Assembly: GCF_963675975.1 (NCBI RefSeq)
Contig: NZ_OY780939.1
Location: 1,178,001-1,242,000 of the forward strand
Direction of reading: 5' to 3'
From: Halarcobacter sp.
GTDB lineage: Bacteria > Campylobacterota > Campylobacteria > Campylobacterales > Arcobacteraceae
DNA: 64,000 nucleotides
The notes under the pieces are model-generated. The model saw only the letters and a program-made list of their open reading frames with translations. It made no database searches and had not been told where the DNA came from. Position 1 is the first letter of the stretch. Each line of letters starts with the position of its first letter. This document shows, one piece after another, positions 35,531 through 44,828 of this stretch. The position numbers and the translations under genes were made by a program.

Positions 35531-36489
35531 TATAGTCCTATTGCAGCTCTTATAACTTCCATTTTAGCAGAAGCCACTTTTCTAGCTTTTTTAGCACCAA
35601 AATCTAAAATCTCTTTTACTTCCGCTGGATGATTTAAAAGATAATCTCTTTTTTCAGTAAATGGCTCAAAATGTTCATTTATTTTCTCAAGAAGAGATAG
35701 TTTAAAGTGTCCATAACCTTCTCCTGGAGTTGCATATCTTTGTTGTAACTGTTTTAGTTCATCTTCACTCATAAATAGTTCACAAAGTTTATATACATTA
35801 CAAGTAGTATAATCTTTAGCTTCATCTAACTCTTTAGAATCAGTTACAATAGACATAACTTGTTTTTTAACACCTTTTTTTGTTCCAAACATATCAATTG
35901 TATTTCCATAAGATTTTGACATTTTAGCTCCATCAGTTCCTGGAACTGTTGCAACCACTTCATCAACTTTTGCTTCTGGCATAACAAGAATATCTCCATA
36001 AACATTGTTAAAACTAGTTGCTATATCTCTTGTCATCTCCACATGTTGGATTTGATCTTTTCCAACTGGAACAATATTTGAATCATATAGTAAGATATCT
36101 GCAGCCATTAAAACTGGGTATGAAAACAATCCATGGTTTGCTTGGATACCTTTTGCAGTTTTATCTTTATATGAATGGGCTCTTTCTAATAATCCCATTG
36201 AAGTGTGATTTGATAATATCCAGTATAATTCAAGAACCTCTTTAACATCACTTTGTACCCAAAATGTAGATTTCTCTGGGTCCATACCTAAAGCTAAAAA
36301 GTTTACAACTGCTTCAAAAATATTTTTTTCTAAAATCTCTTTGTCTTTTACAGATGTTAACGCATGATAAGAAGCAATAAATGCAAAAAGATCACCATCA
36401 TTTTGCGATTCAACCATTTTTTTAATCATTCCAAAATAGTTACCAATGTGGATTGTTCCACTTGGTTGAATTCCTGATAATATTCTCAA
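35530..36489 (-). CDS. trpS: Tryptophan--tRNA ligase
   Basis: 319 residues, normal length. A class I synthetase: the HIGH-type motif appears in SGIQPSGTIHIGNYFGM and KMSKS in GAKMSKSYGNT. It charges tRNA-Trp in the cytoplasm. The start is TTG at 36489 (reading as MRILSGIQPSG), with AAGGG upstream; no ATG precedes the conserved N-terminus. A CBS-GGDEF cyclase gene overlaps its stop, an uncommon partner for a housekeeping synthetase. Confidence 0.96.
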   Translation of the reverse strand: MRILSGIQPSGTIHIGNYFGMIKKMVESQNDGDLFAFIASYHALTSVKDKEILEKNIFEAVVNFLALGMDPEKSTFWVQSDVKEVLELYWILSNHTSMGLLERAHSYKDKTAKGIQANHGLFSYPVLMAADILLYDSNIVPVGKDQIQHVEMTRDIATSFNNVYGDILVMPEAKVDEVVATVPGTDGAKMSKSYGNTIDMFGTKKGVKKQVMSIVTDSKELDEAKDYTTCNVYKLCELFMSEDELKQLQQRYATPGEGYGHFKLSLLEKINEHFEPFTEKRDYLLNHPAEVKEILDFGAKKARKVASAKMEVIRAAIGL

Positions 36490-36542
36490 AATAAAATCCC
36501 TTAATTAATTTTTTGGAATTATATCTAAATTATCAATAAGAG

Positions 36543-37820
36543 CTAGTTAAGTAGCTGTTTATGTATTTTTGAATCTATATGGTCTAAATGTAATTGTAAA
36601 TTATAATATTCACCCATAAATGATAAAGGAACCTTTGTTTCTTTACTTATCTCTTCTCTTAGTTTTTCTATATCTTTCAAATAATTGTTTAAAGTCTGTT
36701 TCTCTGCTTTATCTATCTCATTATCAATCTCTCTAATCTTTTCATACCATCTATATATTTTTGATCTCATTGTCCAATTATATAAAGGGAAAACACCTTT
36801 AAATAAAGGAAATAATAGTGTTAAAAGAGGAATTAAGAGTATTTTTAATCTATCTATATTTGAAGCTATCCAATAAGGAAATATTTTTTCTAACCAAGTA
36901 TCTCCATATTTAAAATATTTATCTGCTTCTTCATCAAGTTCTATTTTCATATTATGTGAACTTGGAAATTGATTTGCTTTTGCAAATAGGTCTTTTTTAC
37001 TATGTACTTCTACAACTTTTTTTAGAACCAATCTTTTTAATTCCTCTGAGAAATCTTCCCTTACTATTAAATTTGCAGTAGTAGAAAGGATATTAACATT
37101 ATCATCTGGAAGGTTTTTATATAAATCTAAAGTTCCTTCATATAAAGTCAAAGCTTCAAGAAAAGTATATTTTCTACTATAAGCTCTGGCTCTTTTAAAA
37201 CTAAAAAGATTTATTTTAGGGTCTGCTAATAAGTCATTTATTATAGGTGAGTTATGTGATGAAACTATAAAAAGAGCATCAATTTCACCTTTTTTTAGTG
37301 CCAGGCTAGCTTCTTTATTATTTAAATTTAAGATTTCTGCATTGTTATTGTTAATTCCATTGTCGTTTAATATTTTGTTAGCTAAATCTCTCGTGCCACT
37401 GCCCATATTACCTATTGAGATCTTTTTTGAAATTAATTGAATAATATAATCAATTGTAAAACCCTCATTTTTATAAAACACCCAAAGTGGCTCATAATAT
37501 ATAGATGCAAGGGACTTAATATCTTTAATATTTGAATCAAAGGTTGTACCATTTTGTATAAAAGCTATATCTGCTTTTTTCTCTTTAAGAAGCTCAATAT
37601 TTTCTATTGAACCAGCACTTGTTATGATATTTACTTTTACTTTATCTTTTTCAAGAAGTTTTTTATATTCTAAAGCAGTTTTATAATAATTTCCATCTTT
37701 AGAACCTGTTGCAATTGTAATCTCTTTTTTAGGACTTGGTTGTATAAATTGAGCGGTAAAATAAAATGCAAAAAATATTGTGGCAATAATGGGCAAAAAT
37801 AGAGTAATAAACTTTTTCAT
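36543..37820 (-). CDS. TAXI-type solute-binding protein with C-terminal membrane segment
   Basis: 425 residues. A signal or anchor helix (about 5-23) leads into a TAXI-family binding domain (about 33-300) with ITIATGSKDGNYYKTALEY, ITSAGSIENIELL and ADIAFIQNG. A hydrophobic region (about 325-350) and a charged coiled-coil tail follow. TAXI proteins normally serve TRAP transporters; no TRAP permease is in this window, so it may work with one elsewhere or act as a sensor part. It is separated from trpS by 53 bases. The ligand is unknown (glutamate or similar in characterised members). Confidence 0.85.
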   Translation of the reverse strand: MKKFITLFLPIIATIFFAFYFTAQFIQPSPKKEITIATGSKDGNYYKTALEYKKLLEKDKVKVNIITSAGSIENIELLKEKKADIAFIQNGTTFDSNIKDIKSLASIYYEPLWVFYKNEGFTIDYIIQLISKKISIGNMGSGTRDLANKILNDNGINNNNAEILNLNNKEASLALKKGEIDALFIVSSHNSPIINDLLADPKINLFSFKRARAYSRKYTFLEALTLYEGTLDLYKNLPDDNVNILSTTANLIVREDFSEELKRLVLKKVVEVHSKKDLFAKANQFPSSHNMKIELDEEADKYFKYGDTWLEKIFPYWIASNIDRLKILLIPLLTLLFPLFKGVFPLYNWTMRSKIYRWYEKIREIDNEIDKAEKQTLNNYLKDIEKLREEISKETKVPLSFMGEYYNLQLHLDHIDSKIHKQLLN

Positions 37821-37873
37821 TAGAATCTCTCAAATTTATAAGATGTTAGATTATATCAAAAAAGTTTTTATTT

Positions 37874-39040
37874 CTATATTTGCAAACTTTTTTTGATATT
37901 TAGAGCTCTATTCTTCTCATAGGGGTTATTTATAGCTTTTTGAAGATATTTTTTTGTTTCTTTTTTATCTTCTAATTCATTAAAACTTAAAGCCAATAAG
38001 GTGAATTTTTGACCCTCTTCTTTTGAAGCTCTCTTTGTATTAAGTTTTTTTAGTGTTCTTATACTTTTATTATATTCTTGCTCATTAAAATGTATATTTG
38101 CTAAAAGTAGTTGATATTTAGCATCTTTACCAAAATCTGAATTTGTAAGTAATTGCTTAACTTTATTTTTTTGTTTTGCATAATTGTAGCAAGAGACTAA
38201 AATTTCAAAGTTCTTTTTGTTGTTTACTAAATATCCTTTATTTATTGCTTTTTCAAGAGTTTGGGCAGCTTTTAAATATAATTGGTTTTGAATTAATACA
38301 TTTACAAAATATAAACTATTTTTTTCTATATTAACTCCACCCCTTTTATATGCTAATTCGAAAGTTGATAAAGCTTTTTTAGGGTTTTTAGTTTCTTGAT
38401 AAAGAGCTACTAATTGAAGCCAATAGTTTTCATTTTTATGCCAAATAGTAACCATCTGTTTTAGGGTATTAATAGACTCTTTATAGTTTTTTAGTTCAAT
38501 ATATGAAGAATATAATATTTGATAGTAACTTTCTTTTTTCTCATTTTTAATAGATTTTTTTATATAAGAGATACTATTTATATAATCTTTATTGTAAAAA
38601 CTTGCGTATGCTAGACTTTCATTAACTTCTGTTTGGTTTACAAAGCTACTTTTTAATAAAGGTTTTAAGGTTTGAATTGATAATTTGTAGTTACTTTTTG
38701 ATAAATAGATTTTTCCCAAAGATAGTTTCATACTATCAAGAGTTTTAGGTTCCAATGCATTTAGTTGGATAATCTCTTTATAGTATTTTATTGCATTTGT
38801 ATAATTATTTGAATTGATTGCAATATTTGCTAAAGTTTGTAATACAAAAGATTTCTCATATCCATTTAAAGTGTTTTTTAAAAGATTCTGAAGCTTACTT
38901 TTTGCTTCTTTATTTTTATTTTGTTCAATTAATTTTTGTGATTCAATTAATATCTTATAACTTTTTTTAGACATACTTTTTGACTCTTTTGTATATAAAA
39001 AAGAGAAACACAGTAATAAAGCGATTATCATTTTTATCAT
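37874..39040 (-). CDS. Tetratricopeptide-repeat protein of TonB system 2
   Basis: 388 residues. A signal peptide (about 1-19) is followed by roughly nine TPR-like helical pairs, for example FVLQTLANIAINSNNYTNAI and YQLLLANIHFNEQEYNKSI. TPR proteins make protein contacts. Its start overlaps the tonB stop by 4 bases (ATGA), so it belongs to the operon. A periplasmic TPR protein at this place fits the TonB2-type operons of marine gamma-proteobacteria, where a TPR protein follows tonB; equivalence is inferred from order. Confidence 0.83.
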   Translation of the reverse strand: MIKMIIALLLCFSFLYTKESKSMSKKSYKILIESQKLIEQNKNKEAKSKLQNLLKNTLNGYEKSFVLQTLANIAINSNNYTNAIKYYKEIIQLNALEPKTLDSMKLSLGKIYLSKSNYKLSIQTLKPLLKSSFVNQTEVNESLAYASFYNKDYINSISYIKKSIKNEKKESYYQILYSSYIELKNYKESINTLKQMVTIWHKNENYWLQLVALYQETKNPKKALSTFELAYKRGGVNIEKNSLYFVNVLIQNQLYLKAAQTLEKAINKGYLVNNKKNFEILVSCYNYAKQKNKVKQLLTNSDFGKDAKYQLLLANIHFNEQEYNKSIRTLKKLNTKRASKEEGQKFTLLALSFNELEDKKETKKYLQKAINNPYEKNRALNIKKSLQI

Positions 39041-39648
39041 TTTGCCAACCTAAAATTAAATTTTATAGATGCATCTTTTTCATCTTTAGAGGGTTTAAAT
39101 CTCCATTTTTTGATTGCAGTAATTGCACTGTCTTCAAAAAAACCTTGAGGGTTAGAATCTAAAATTTTTACATCAGAAACATTACCATTTTTTGAGATGT
39201 GAAATTGTAATTGGACATATCCCTCTTTACTTCTAACCTTTGCTCTTCTTGGATATAAAGGATTCACTCTTGTGATAGTTTGTAAATTATTTGCATCAAA
39301 CAGTCCACTATCTACAGAGATTTGAGCTCCATTTAATGAAGATATTGCAGAGATATCAATATTTTTTGCAACACTTAAAGGTTTGATTTTTATATTTTTA
39401 TTTATTTTTGTCATTTTTGTTTTTACAATATCAAGTCTTTTGGGCTCAATTTTTTTTACTGGCTCTTTTGGTTTTATTCTTTTCTCTTTTTGAACTTTTA
39501 TGTCTTTTTGTTCCCTTAAATAATTAAGAACAATTGGCTTTTCTTTTTTTTCTAGAACTGTATTATCAGCAGCAATCATTTGTTGCATTCCAAAAAAGAT
39601 TCCAACACTTATACATATTGCAAACCCAAAAGAGTAAAGAAGTCTCAT
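39037..39648 (-). CDS. tonB: Energy transducer TonB (system 2)
   Basis: 203 residues. A membrane anchor at about 6-24, a Lys- and Pro-containing linker (about 35-110) and a C-terminal TonB domain with VNPLYPRRAKVRSKEGYVQL and WRFKPSKDEKDASIKFNFRL. Shorter than the tonB at 3647-4363 and with a different linker, as is usual for TonB2 proteins. It starts one base after exbD. Which receptors use which TonB cannot be told from sequence alone. Confidence 0.93.
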   Translation of the reverse strand: MRLLYSFGFAICISVGIFFGMQQMIAADNTVLEKKEKPIVLNYLREQKDIKVQKEKRIKPKEPVKKIEPKRLDIVKTKMTKINKNIKIKPLSVAKNIDISAISSLNGAQISVDSGLFDANNLQTITRVNPLYPRRAKVRSKEGYVQLQFHISKNGNVSDVKILDSNPQGFFEDSAITAIKKWRFKPSKDEKDASIKFNFRLAK

Positions 39649-39649
39649 G

Positions 39650-40054
39650 TTAATTCTTTAAAGTAGATACTGAGATATTTGTAATTCCAGCAAGTCTAAC
39701 TTGATCCATAACTTTTACTAAGGTTCCTGTTTTTGCCTCTTTGTCTGCTTGAATTACAATACTATTTTGTGAGTTAGTTGCTTTTAGTCTCTCTATATTA
39801 GCTCTAACTGCTCTTACATCAACCATTCTTTTATCAATCCAAATCTCATTACTATTTCTTATTGCTATTAATATATTTGCTTCAGTTTTTTGTTGACTTG
39901 TTGCGGCACTTGGTCTATTTACTTCAATACCAGCTTCTTTGACAAAAGATGTAGTAACAATAAAAAATATAAGCATAATAAAAACAACATCCAACATTGG
40001 AGTTAGATTTATTTCAGAATCTTCATTATTTACTTTTTGTGAGAATCGTCTCAT
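39650..40054 (-). CDS. exbD: Biopolymer transport protein ExbD (system 2)
   Basis: 134 residues. One membrane helix with INLTPMLDVVFIMLIFFIV, carrying the family's proton-binding Asp, then a periplasmic domain. It partners the ExbB at 40054-40572 to drive TonB. Start and stop overlap neighbours by one base (TAATG with exbB). It differs clearly from the ExbD of system 1. Confidence 0.94.
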   Translation of the reverse strand: MRRFSQKVNNEDSEINLTPMLDVVFIMLIFFIVTTSFVKEAGIEVNRPSAATSQQKTEANILIAIRNSNEIWIDKRMVDVRAVRANIERLKATNSQNSIVIQADKEAKTGTLVKVMDQVRLAGITNISVSTLKN

Positions 40055-40572
40055 TATATAACCTTTGATATATCAATATTTAGTTTCTCTATTTGGTATT
40101 TAATAGACAGCTCAAGTCTTTTTTCAAATAAAATTCCACTAAGAGCTATTACCATTCCAGCCATTGTTGGAATAGTTGCCATGGAAACTCCATTTGCCAT
40201 AGATTTTACATCACTAGTACCTTGTATCGCCATCACATCAAAAACCTCAATCATCCCTGTAACAGTTCCTAATAAACCAACCAAAGGGCAAACTATAATA
40301 AGTGTTTTTATAAAACTAAGCCCAAAATTTAGTTTTTGTTTTGATTCCTCTACAATGAAATTTTTTATTGCTGTTTTAAATTTATCTTCATAAGTTTTTT
40401 CTTTAACTTCAAGGAGCATTAACTCTTTGTGTTTTTTATAACCATGATATAAATAGATATATCTATCTAAAATCAAGGTCCAAAGAAAAATAGCAATAAT
40501 AAATACCACATAAAGTACAACTCCACCTTTTTCAAAGAAAGAGTTGAAATCATCAAAAAATAAATCAAACAT
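40054..40572 (-). CDS. exbB: MotA/TolQ/ExbB proton channel family protein (system 2, short ExbB)
   Basis: 172 residues with helices near 17-38, 85-105 and 125-150. The conserved core is CPLVGLLGTVTGMIEVFDVM and GVSMATIPTMAGMVIALSGI. It is the channel subunit paired with ExbD of system 2. The ATG directly abuts the stop of the TtpC-like gene. In TonB2 systems the short ExbB2 and the long TtpC are both needed. Confidence 0.93.
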   Translation of the reverse strand: MFDLFFDDFNSFFEKGGVVLYVVFIIAIFLWTLILDRYIYLYHGYKKHKELMLLEVKEKTYEDKFKTAIKNFIVEESKQKLNFGLSFIKTLIIVCPLVGLLGTVTGMIEVFDVMAIQGTSDVKSMANGVSMATIPTMAGMVIALSGILFEKRLELSIKYQIEKLNIDISKVI

Positions 40573-41868
40573 CTATTTAATTCTTTCTGCCATCATTCCC
40601 ATACTTTGCTCTTCTAAAATAGAAACAATAGCTTCTGATTTTGAAGAGATATATGTATATGTAAAAAGTAAAGGAATAGCAGTAACTAGACCTAAAACAG
40701 TTGTAATCAATGCAGTTGAAATACCTCCTGCCATAAGTTTTGGATCACCTGTTCCAAATAGAGTGATTGCTTGGAATGTTGCAATCATCCCTGTTACTGT
40801 TCCTAATAATCCAAGTAGAGGAGTTACGGCAGATAAAAGCTTTACAAACCCTTGACCTTTTTTTACTTTATTAGTTTCTTGAAGTATTGATTCAGCAAGT
40901 TTTAGTTCTAAATCATCGATATCATAGTTTTTATATTTTTTAAATACTCCTATTACTTTTCCTAAAGGATTACTCTCTTTAGGATTAGCTAAATCTTTCA
41001 TCTGTTTTTTTATCTTTTTAAAGTAGATATTTAACAATACACTTTTATATAAAGCAAAAATAAGACCTATTAAACCAAGAGCAATGATAATATATCCTAC
41101 TGCTCCACCTTGTTTTATCCTTTGCATTAGGGTTGGTTGGTTATTTAAAAGTTCAAATAAAGTTCCCCTTGTAGGGTCAATAACAAACATATTATTGTCA
41201 CTACCAAATAAAGAACCATCTAGATCTGGTTGAGTAGAAAGTTCAACTAAAGATTTCATATCATTTGAATATTTTAAATACTCACCATCTGCAACAGCTG
41301 CAAATAATCCAACTCTTGTAACCTCTTTAGTAAGTTTTTCTCCATTGTTTAAAATAACAGGAGCTTCATATTTTTCTACATTTCCACTTTTAATTATCTC
41401 ATCTAACATACCATGCCAAAGAGATTTTAACTCTTCAATATTTGGAAGTCTTTTTGAGTTTGAGAATTTATCAAAAACAGCTTCTGTTTCAGGTTTTTGA
41501 GATGCTGTTAGTGAGTTTTGAAAGTTTGTTAAAAAGTCTGCTGAGGTTTGTCTTACACTACCAAACATCTCCCCTAAATCACCGGTTTTTTCTGAAAGAA
41601 GAGCCTCTTTTTGACTTAGAATCTCTTCATTCTTATCTAAGGTATTTTTTAGTTGAATACTTTTTTTTGATTCTTTTGCAAGTTCAGCTTTTGCTGCTTT
41701 TAAAACTGCTTGTTGCTGTTTTTCATTTTTTATAAACTCTTGAAGTCTTTGCTGTTCCTCTTTTATCTCAACTGCGGCATCTTTTTTTATATCATTTAAT
41801 AAGTTATCTAAATTAATTGCACAAAGTGAACTAAAAAGAAGTGAAAATAGTATAAATACTTTTAACAT
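40573..41868 (-). CDS. TtpC-like long ExbB-family protein (system 2)
   Basis: 431 residues. A signal peptide (about 1-17, LFSSLCA), a long coiled-coil region (about 20-115), a periplasmic domain, then a helix near 255-275 and an ExbB core with VTPLLGLLGTVTGMIATF and GISTALITTVLGLVTAIPLL. This fits TtpC of Vibrio-type TonB2 systems: an ExbB with a large periplasmic extension. Such proteins are thought to help TonB2 reach across the periplasm. AGGAG stands six bases before the ATG. DUF3450 lies upstream as in other TtpC operons. Confidence 0.88.
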   Translation of the reverse strand: MLKVFILFSLLFSSLCAINLDNLLNDIKKDAAVEIKEEQQRLQEFIKNEKQQQAVLKAAKAELAKESKKSIQLKNTLDKNEEILSQKEALLSEKTGDLGEMFGSVRQTSADFLTNFQNSLTASQKPETEAVFDKFSNSKRLPNIEELKSLWHGMLDEIIKSGNVEKYEAPVILNNGEKLTKEVTRVGLFAAVADGEYLKYSNDMKSLVELSTQPDLDGSLFGSDNNMFVIDPTRGTLFELLNNQPTLMQRIKQGGAVGYIIIALGLIGLIFALYKSVLLNIYFKKIKKQMKDLANPKESNPLGKVIGVFKKYKNYDIDDLELKLAESILQETNKVKKGQGFVKLLSAVTPLLGLLGTVTGMIATFQAITLFGTGDPKLMAGGISTALITTVLGLVTAIPLLFTYTYISSKSEAIVSILEEQSMGMMAERIK

Positions 41869-42612
41869 CTAGAACTCCTCTTTTGTTTTAAATGGTAATT
41901 GTAAAAAGGCAACATTTTCATGTTTTTTTGCTATTTTAATACCTTTTCTAATATTTGATTTTACAGTTGAATTATCAATCTCTTGCCATGTTTTAGAGTT
42001 TTTGTTCCAAGTATAATAATCTTTTGCATTTAGTGATTGTTTATATAAAGCGACTCTTCCTATTCTTAAAAAGTTAAAAGTTGTATTATCTGTAGTCTCT
42101 TGGTAAGTCTCAATATTTTTTGCGTAGTCATATTCTATTTTAAAAGCTTCTAAAATAATTCTAAACTTTTCAGCTGTTTTTATATCTGCTCTATCTAAAG
42201 TTTTTTCAAGATTTTCAATTCTTTGATTTCTTTCATCAAGTAAAAAAGGAGTGTCAAGTGAAACTAGTTTTTTAAGACTTTTAATCATATCACTCATTAG
42301 AGGATATATATTTTTTTGTGTTTCTTCTATATCTTTGATTTGTTGTTCAATGTCATTAAGTTCTTTTTCTTGTGAGCTGATGATATTGCTTAATTGCTTA
42401 TTGTATTTATTAGTACTTTTTATCTGCTCATTAGTGTAACGATACTCTTCAATTAGTCTATTCTGTTTTTCATCATGTTTATCAATTTGATTTTGATATT
42501 TGATTAATTTGTTATTTGTATTTTCAATTACATTAATAGATTTTTCAATTTCATTTGAAAAAACAATACTATTAATGAAAATTAAAAGAAAACTGAGTTT
42601 TTTTAAATTCAT
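41869..42612 (-). CDS. DUF3450 periplasmic coiled-coil protein (TonB system 2)
   Basis: 247 residues. A signal peptide (about 1-18, ending VFSNE) precedes a long coiled coil (about 22-105) and a C-terminal domain with FNFLRIGRVALYKQSL, which matches the DUF3450 family. DUF3450 genes commonly precede TtpC/ExbB2 genes; the function is not established but a structural role in the TonB2 complex is likely. It is the first gene of the six-gene operon, with a Fur-box-like site 28 bases before its ATG. Confidence 0.85.
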   Translation of the reverse strand: MNLKKLSFLLIFINSIVFSNEIEKSINVIENTNNKLIKYQNQIDKHDEKQNRLIEEYRYTNEQIKSTNKYNKQLSNIISSQEKELNDIEQQIKDIEETQKNIYPLMSDMIKSLKKLVSLDTPFLLDERNQRIENLEKTLDRADIKTAEKFRIILEAFKIEYDYAKNIETYQETTDNTTFNFLRIGRVALYKQSLNAKDYYTWNKNSKTWQEIDNSTVKSNIRKGIKIAKKHENVAFLQLPFKTKEEF

Positions 42613-42639
42613 TTAAAACAATCCTTCAAGTTTATATTT

Positions 42640-42654
42640 TGAGAATTATAATCA
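42640..42654 (-). promoter_or_regulatory. Fur-box-like operator before TonB system 2
   Basis: The sequence tgagaattataatca on the + strand differs from TGATAATNATTATCA at two of 14 informative bases. It is 28 bases upstream of the DUF3450 start. Confidence 0.6.
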
Positions 42655-42689
42655 ATATTAAATAAAAGAAAACTTATTTTTAAGTAAAA

Positions 42690-42738
42690 CATGACAAGAA
42701 TCATGAAAAGATTATATATTTTTTATACAGTTCATGAC
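42690..42738 (-). promoter_or_regulatory. Candidate regulator-binding region (CATGACAAGAA and AGTTCATGAC motifs)
   Basis: The + strand holds catgacaagaa at 42690-42700 and tacagttcatgac at 42726-42738. Both are found fused at 58010-58027, before cassette 3, and partly at 49028-49063. The region precedes TonB system 2. It may be an operator for one of the AraC regulators or the IS1595-like protein; this is inference. Confidence 0.35.
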
Positions 42739-42754
42739 TCTTAATATGGATACT

Positions 42755-43249
42755 TTATCTGTTTTGTTTAAGTTCTTTCATCAATCTATTTGTATTTAAA
42801 ATACTTATTATAATTGTTGCTATTAGTAGAACAAATGCCAAGATTATTGAGTAAGTTGTAGCTTTACTTGTGGAAATTTCCATATTGGTTCTACTTGGTT
42901 GTTTAGCTTCTTTTTTTTGTTCTACTTTTTTAAAGCCATCTTTTGGTGGAATTCCATCTTTGAATACAGTATGTCCTGCTCCCCCATCTAAAACAACTTT
43001 GTAGGGAATTTTTGGAATATTTACAGTTAATTCAGAATTATCGTCAAGTCTTTTTTGAAATAAAATTTCATTTGAGTTAACTGCAATAAGTTTTACCATA
43101 GCTCCTGCGGCACTTTCTCCTGTATTGAACATACCTACTATTGTTATTGTTCCATCTTCATTATCTATTAAATTAAGAACTATAGAATGGGAAAATAAAT
43201 ATATAGGCAATATTAAAATTAAGATAATTTTTTTTAGTTTTTTCATCAT
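42755..43249 (-). CDS. Small secreted, membrane-tethered protein of iron cassette 2
   Basis: 164 residues. A signal peptide ends in IYLFS, so the mature protein would begin with His (HSIVLNL). The beta-rich domain includes DNEDGTITIVGMFNTGESAA, DDNSELTVNIP and GGAGHTVFKDGIPPKDGF, followed by a linker and one C-terminal helix (about 132-152). It aligns along its length with the proteins at 55537-56037 (closest) and 10933-11382. Function unknown; constant linkage to a PepSY gene suggests shared work in metal release or transfer. It is last in the four-gene cassette and directly follows the PepSY stop. Confidence 0.75.
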   Translation of the reverse strand: MMKKLKKIILILILPIYLFSHSIVLNLIDNEDGTITIVGMFNTGESAAGAMVKLIAVNSNEILFQKRLDDNSELTVNIPKIPYKVVLDGGAGHTVFKDGIPPKDGFKKVEQKKEAKQPSRTNMEISTSKATTYSIILAFVLLIATIIISILNTNRLMKELKQNR

Positions 43250-44818
43250 TTAACCTTGATTTTTATTTGGCCAAAAAGTTTTGGCATTTTCTCTATTTTT
43301 TGGAAGTAGTATTGATATAAGTATTAGAATAATTCCTAATAAAACTAGTGCAAAATCAACTCCAAATATATTAGTTAATCCAGTATTTATAAGTGTAAAA
43401 GGTGTGATTTCTAAATAAATATTATGGAATATCACTGATAATATAAAGATTATTCCTCCTATAAGGAAAAACTCTTTTGCAGCTTGGTAAGAGTTGATTC
43501 TATAAAAAGACCAAAATAGGGTAAATAACCAAGTATTATAAAAAATACCTTTTTGCCAAAGAACCCTTTCTTCTAAATTAAAAGGTAAAGTCCACTGAAG
43601 GAAAAAAAGCATTGCTGTTGCTGGTATAACCCCAATCATAGATGCTAAAGAGAATTTACCAAGCCAATGGTAAAAGCTAATTTTAGAATCAAATTTTTTA
43701 GCTTTTTTTTCAAGCCAAAGCATTGTTCCAAAACCTATTGCTACACAACATAAAAGCATAGAAAAAGCAACTAGTAATCTAGAAAAAATATCAATACCAA
43801 ATAAAAAATGTAAAAAGAATATTGATTCAGCTATAAAGACTGGCCAAGAGTTATCTAAAACTTTTTTTTCTTCTATCAATTTTGATGTAACAGCACTAAG
43901 TGTTATAGAGGGTTGATTAAATATTCCACCATTTAAAAAAGGTTTATATGGATTATAAGCAATTAATTCCACCCTTGCTGTTTTGTCATTCCAATTTATT
44001 AGTTTAATTTGTTTGAATTCTAAATCTGGATTAATACTTTTTGCTTTTATTAGTAGTTGGGAAACAGGTTGCATAATAGCTTTTTCACCATCTTTTTTTA
44101 TGGGCTCTTTTTGGGAAAATAGTATTTTCCCAACTACTGCATCAATAGCTTTAGCCTCACCTTTTGTAAGCATCATTGACATTGGTTGGGCACTTACTAA
44201 TCCCACATTCATAACAGCTCCACTTAACACAATAAGAATAAAAGGTAAAAATAGCCAAGTAAAAACTTTTACATGGATTTTAGAAAACATAGCCTGTTGA
44301 TTTCTACCTTTATTATTAAAATTAAATAGATAAATTAGAATCAATCCTGTAATTATAAGAACAAGGGTACCAACAGCAACAAAACCAAAAGAGAGTCTAC
44401 CAATGAAGTTAAGTGGTGCTCCATAGTGTAGTTCATTTAAAAAGTTTGCTAAATCTGATTTTTCTTTACTCTCTTCTTCAATTTTTTTGCCACTTGAAGG
44501 ATCAAATACTACAGGTTTTACAAACCTATGGGAAACACTTACAAGTGGGTCACCCATCCTTCCTGGTAGATTTATTAAAGCATTATTTTGGGGGAAAGTA
44601 GGGTCTTTAAATGTTTCATTTATAATTGAATTATAGTCTATTTTTGTGATATCAACTTTTTGAACATGTCTTGAAGGTTTTTCCCAAGTTTTGATATAAG
44701 GAAGTGTAATAGCGAAAATACCAAAAAAAATTGATATGTACATTATTAAAGAAAAAGTTATACCAGCAGCTACATGGATTCTAAAAAGTCGTTGTTTGAA
44801 AACTTGAGATTTTTTCAT
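43250..44818 (-). CDS. PepSY-associated membrane protein of iron cassette 2
   Basis: 522 residues. Helices near 17-38, 140-163, 188-210 and at least five in the C-terminal third (about 340-515), with two periplasmic PepSY-like parts between. Conserved with its paralogues are WEKPSRHVQ after the first helix, LNELHYGAPLNFIGRLSFG, HFLFGIDIFSRLLVAFSM and MIGVIPATAMLFFLQWTLP. It probably works in the inner membrane on ferric chelates, as proposed for PiuB/FsrB relatives. AAGGGAAA precedes the ATG. It lies between the small membrane protein and the small secreted protein, as in cassettes 1 and 3. Confidence 0.86.
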   Translation of the reverse strand: MKKSQVFKQRLFRIHVAAGITFSLIMYISIFFGIFAITLPYIKTWEKPSRHVQKVDITKIDYNSIINETFKDPTFPQNNALINLPGRMGDPLVSVSHRFVKPVVFDPSSGKKIEEESKEKSDLANFLNELHYGAPLNFIGRLSFGFVAVGTLVLIITGLILIYLFNFNNKGRNQQAMFSKIHVKVFTWLFLPFILIVLSGAVMNVGLVSAQPMSMMLTKGEAKAIDAVVGKILFSQKEPIKKDGEKAIMQPVSQLLIKAKSINPDLEFKQIKLINWNDKTARVELIAYNPYKPFLNGGIFNQPSITLSAVTSKLIEEKKVLDNSWPVFIAESIFFLHFLFGIDIFSRLLVAFSMLLCCVAIGFGTMLWLEKKAKKFDSKISFYHWLGKFSLASMIGVIPATAMLFFLQWTLPFNLEERVLWQKGIFYNTWLFTLFWSFYRINSYQAAKEFFLIGGIIFILSVIFHNIYLEITPFTLINTGLTNIFGVDFALVLLGIILILISILLPKNRENAKTFWPNKNQG

Positions 44819-44828
44819 TTATTTTCCC

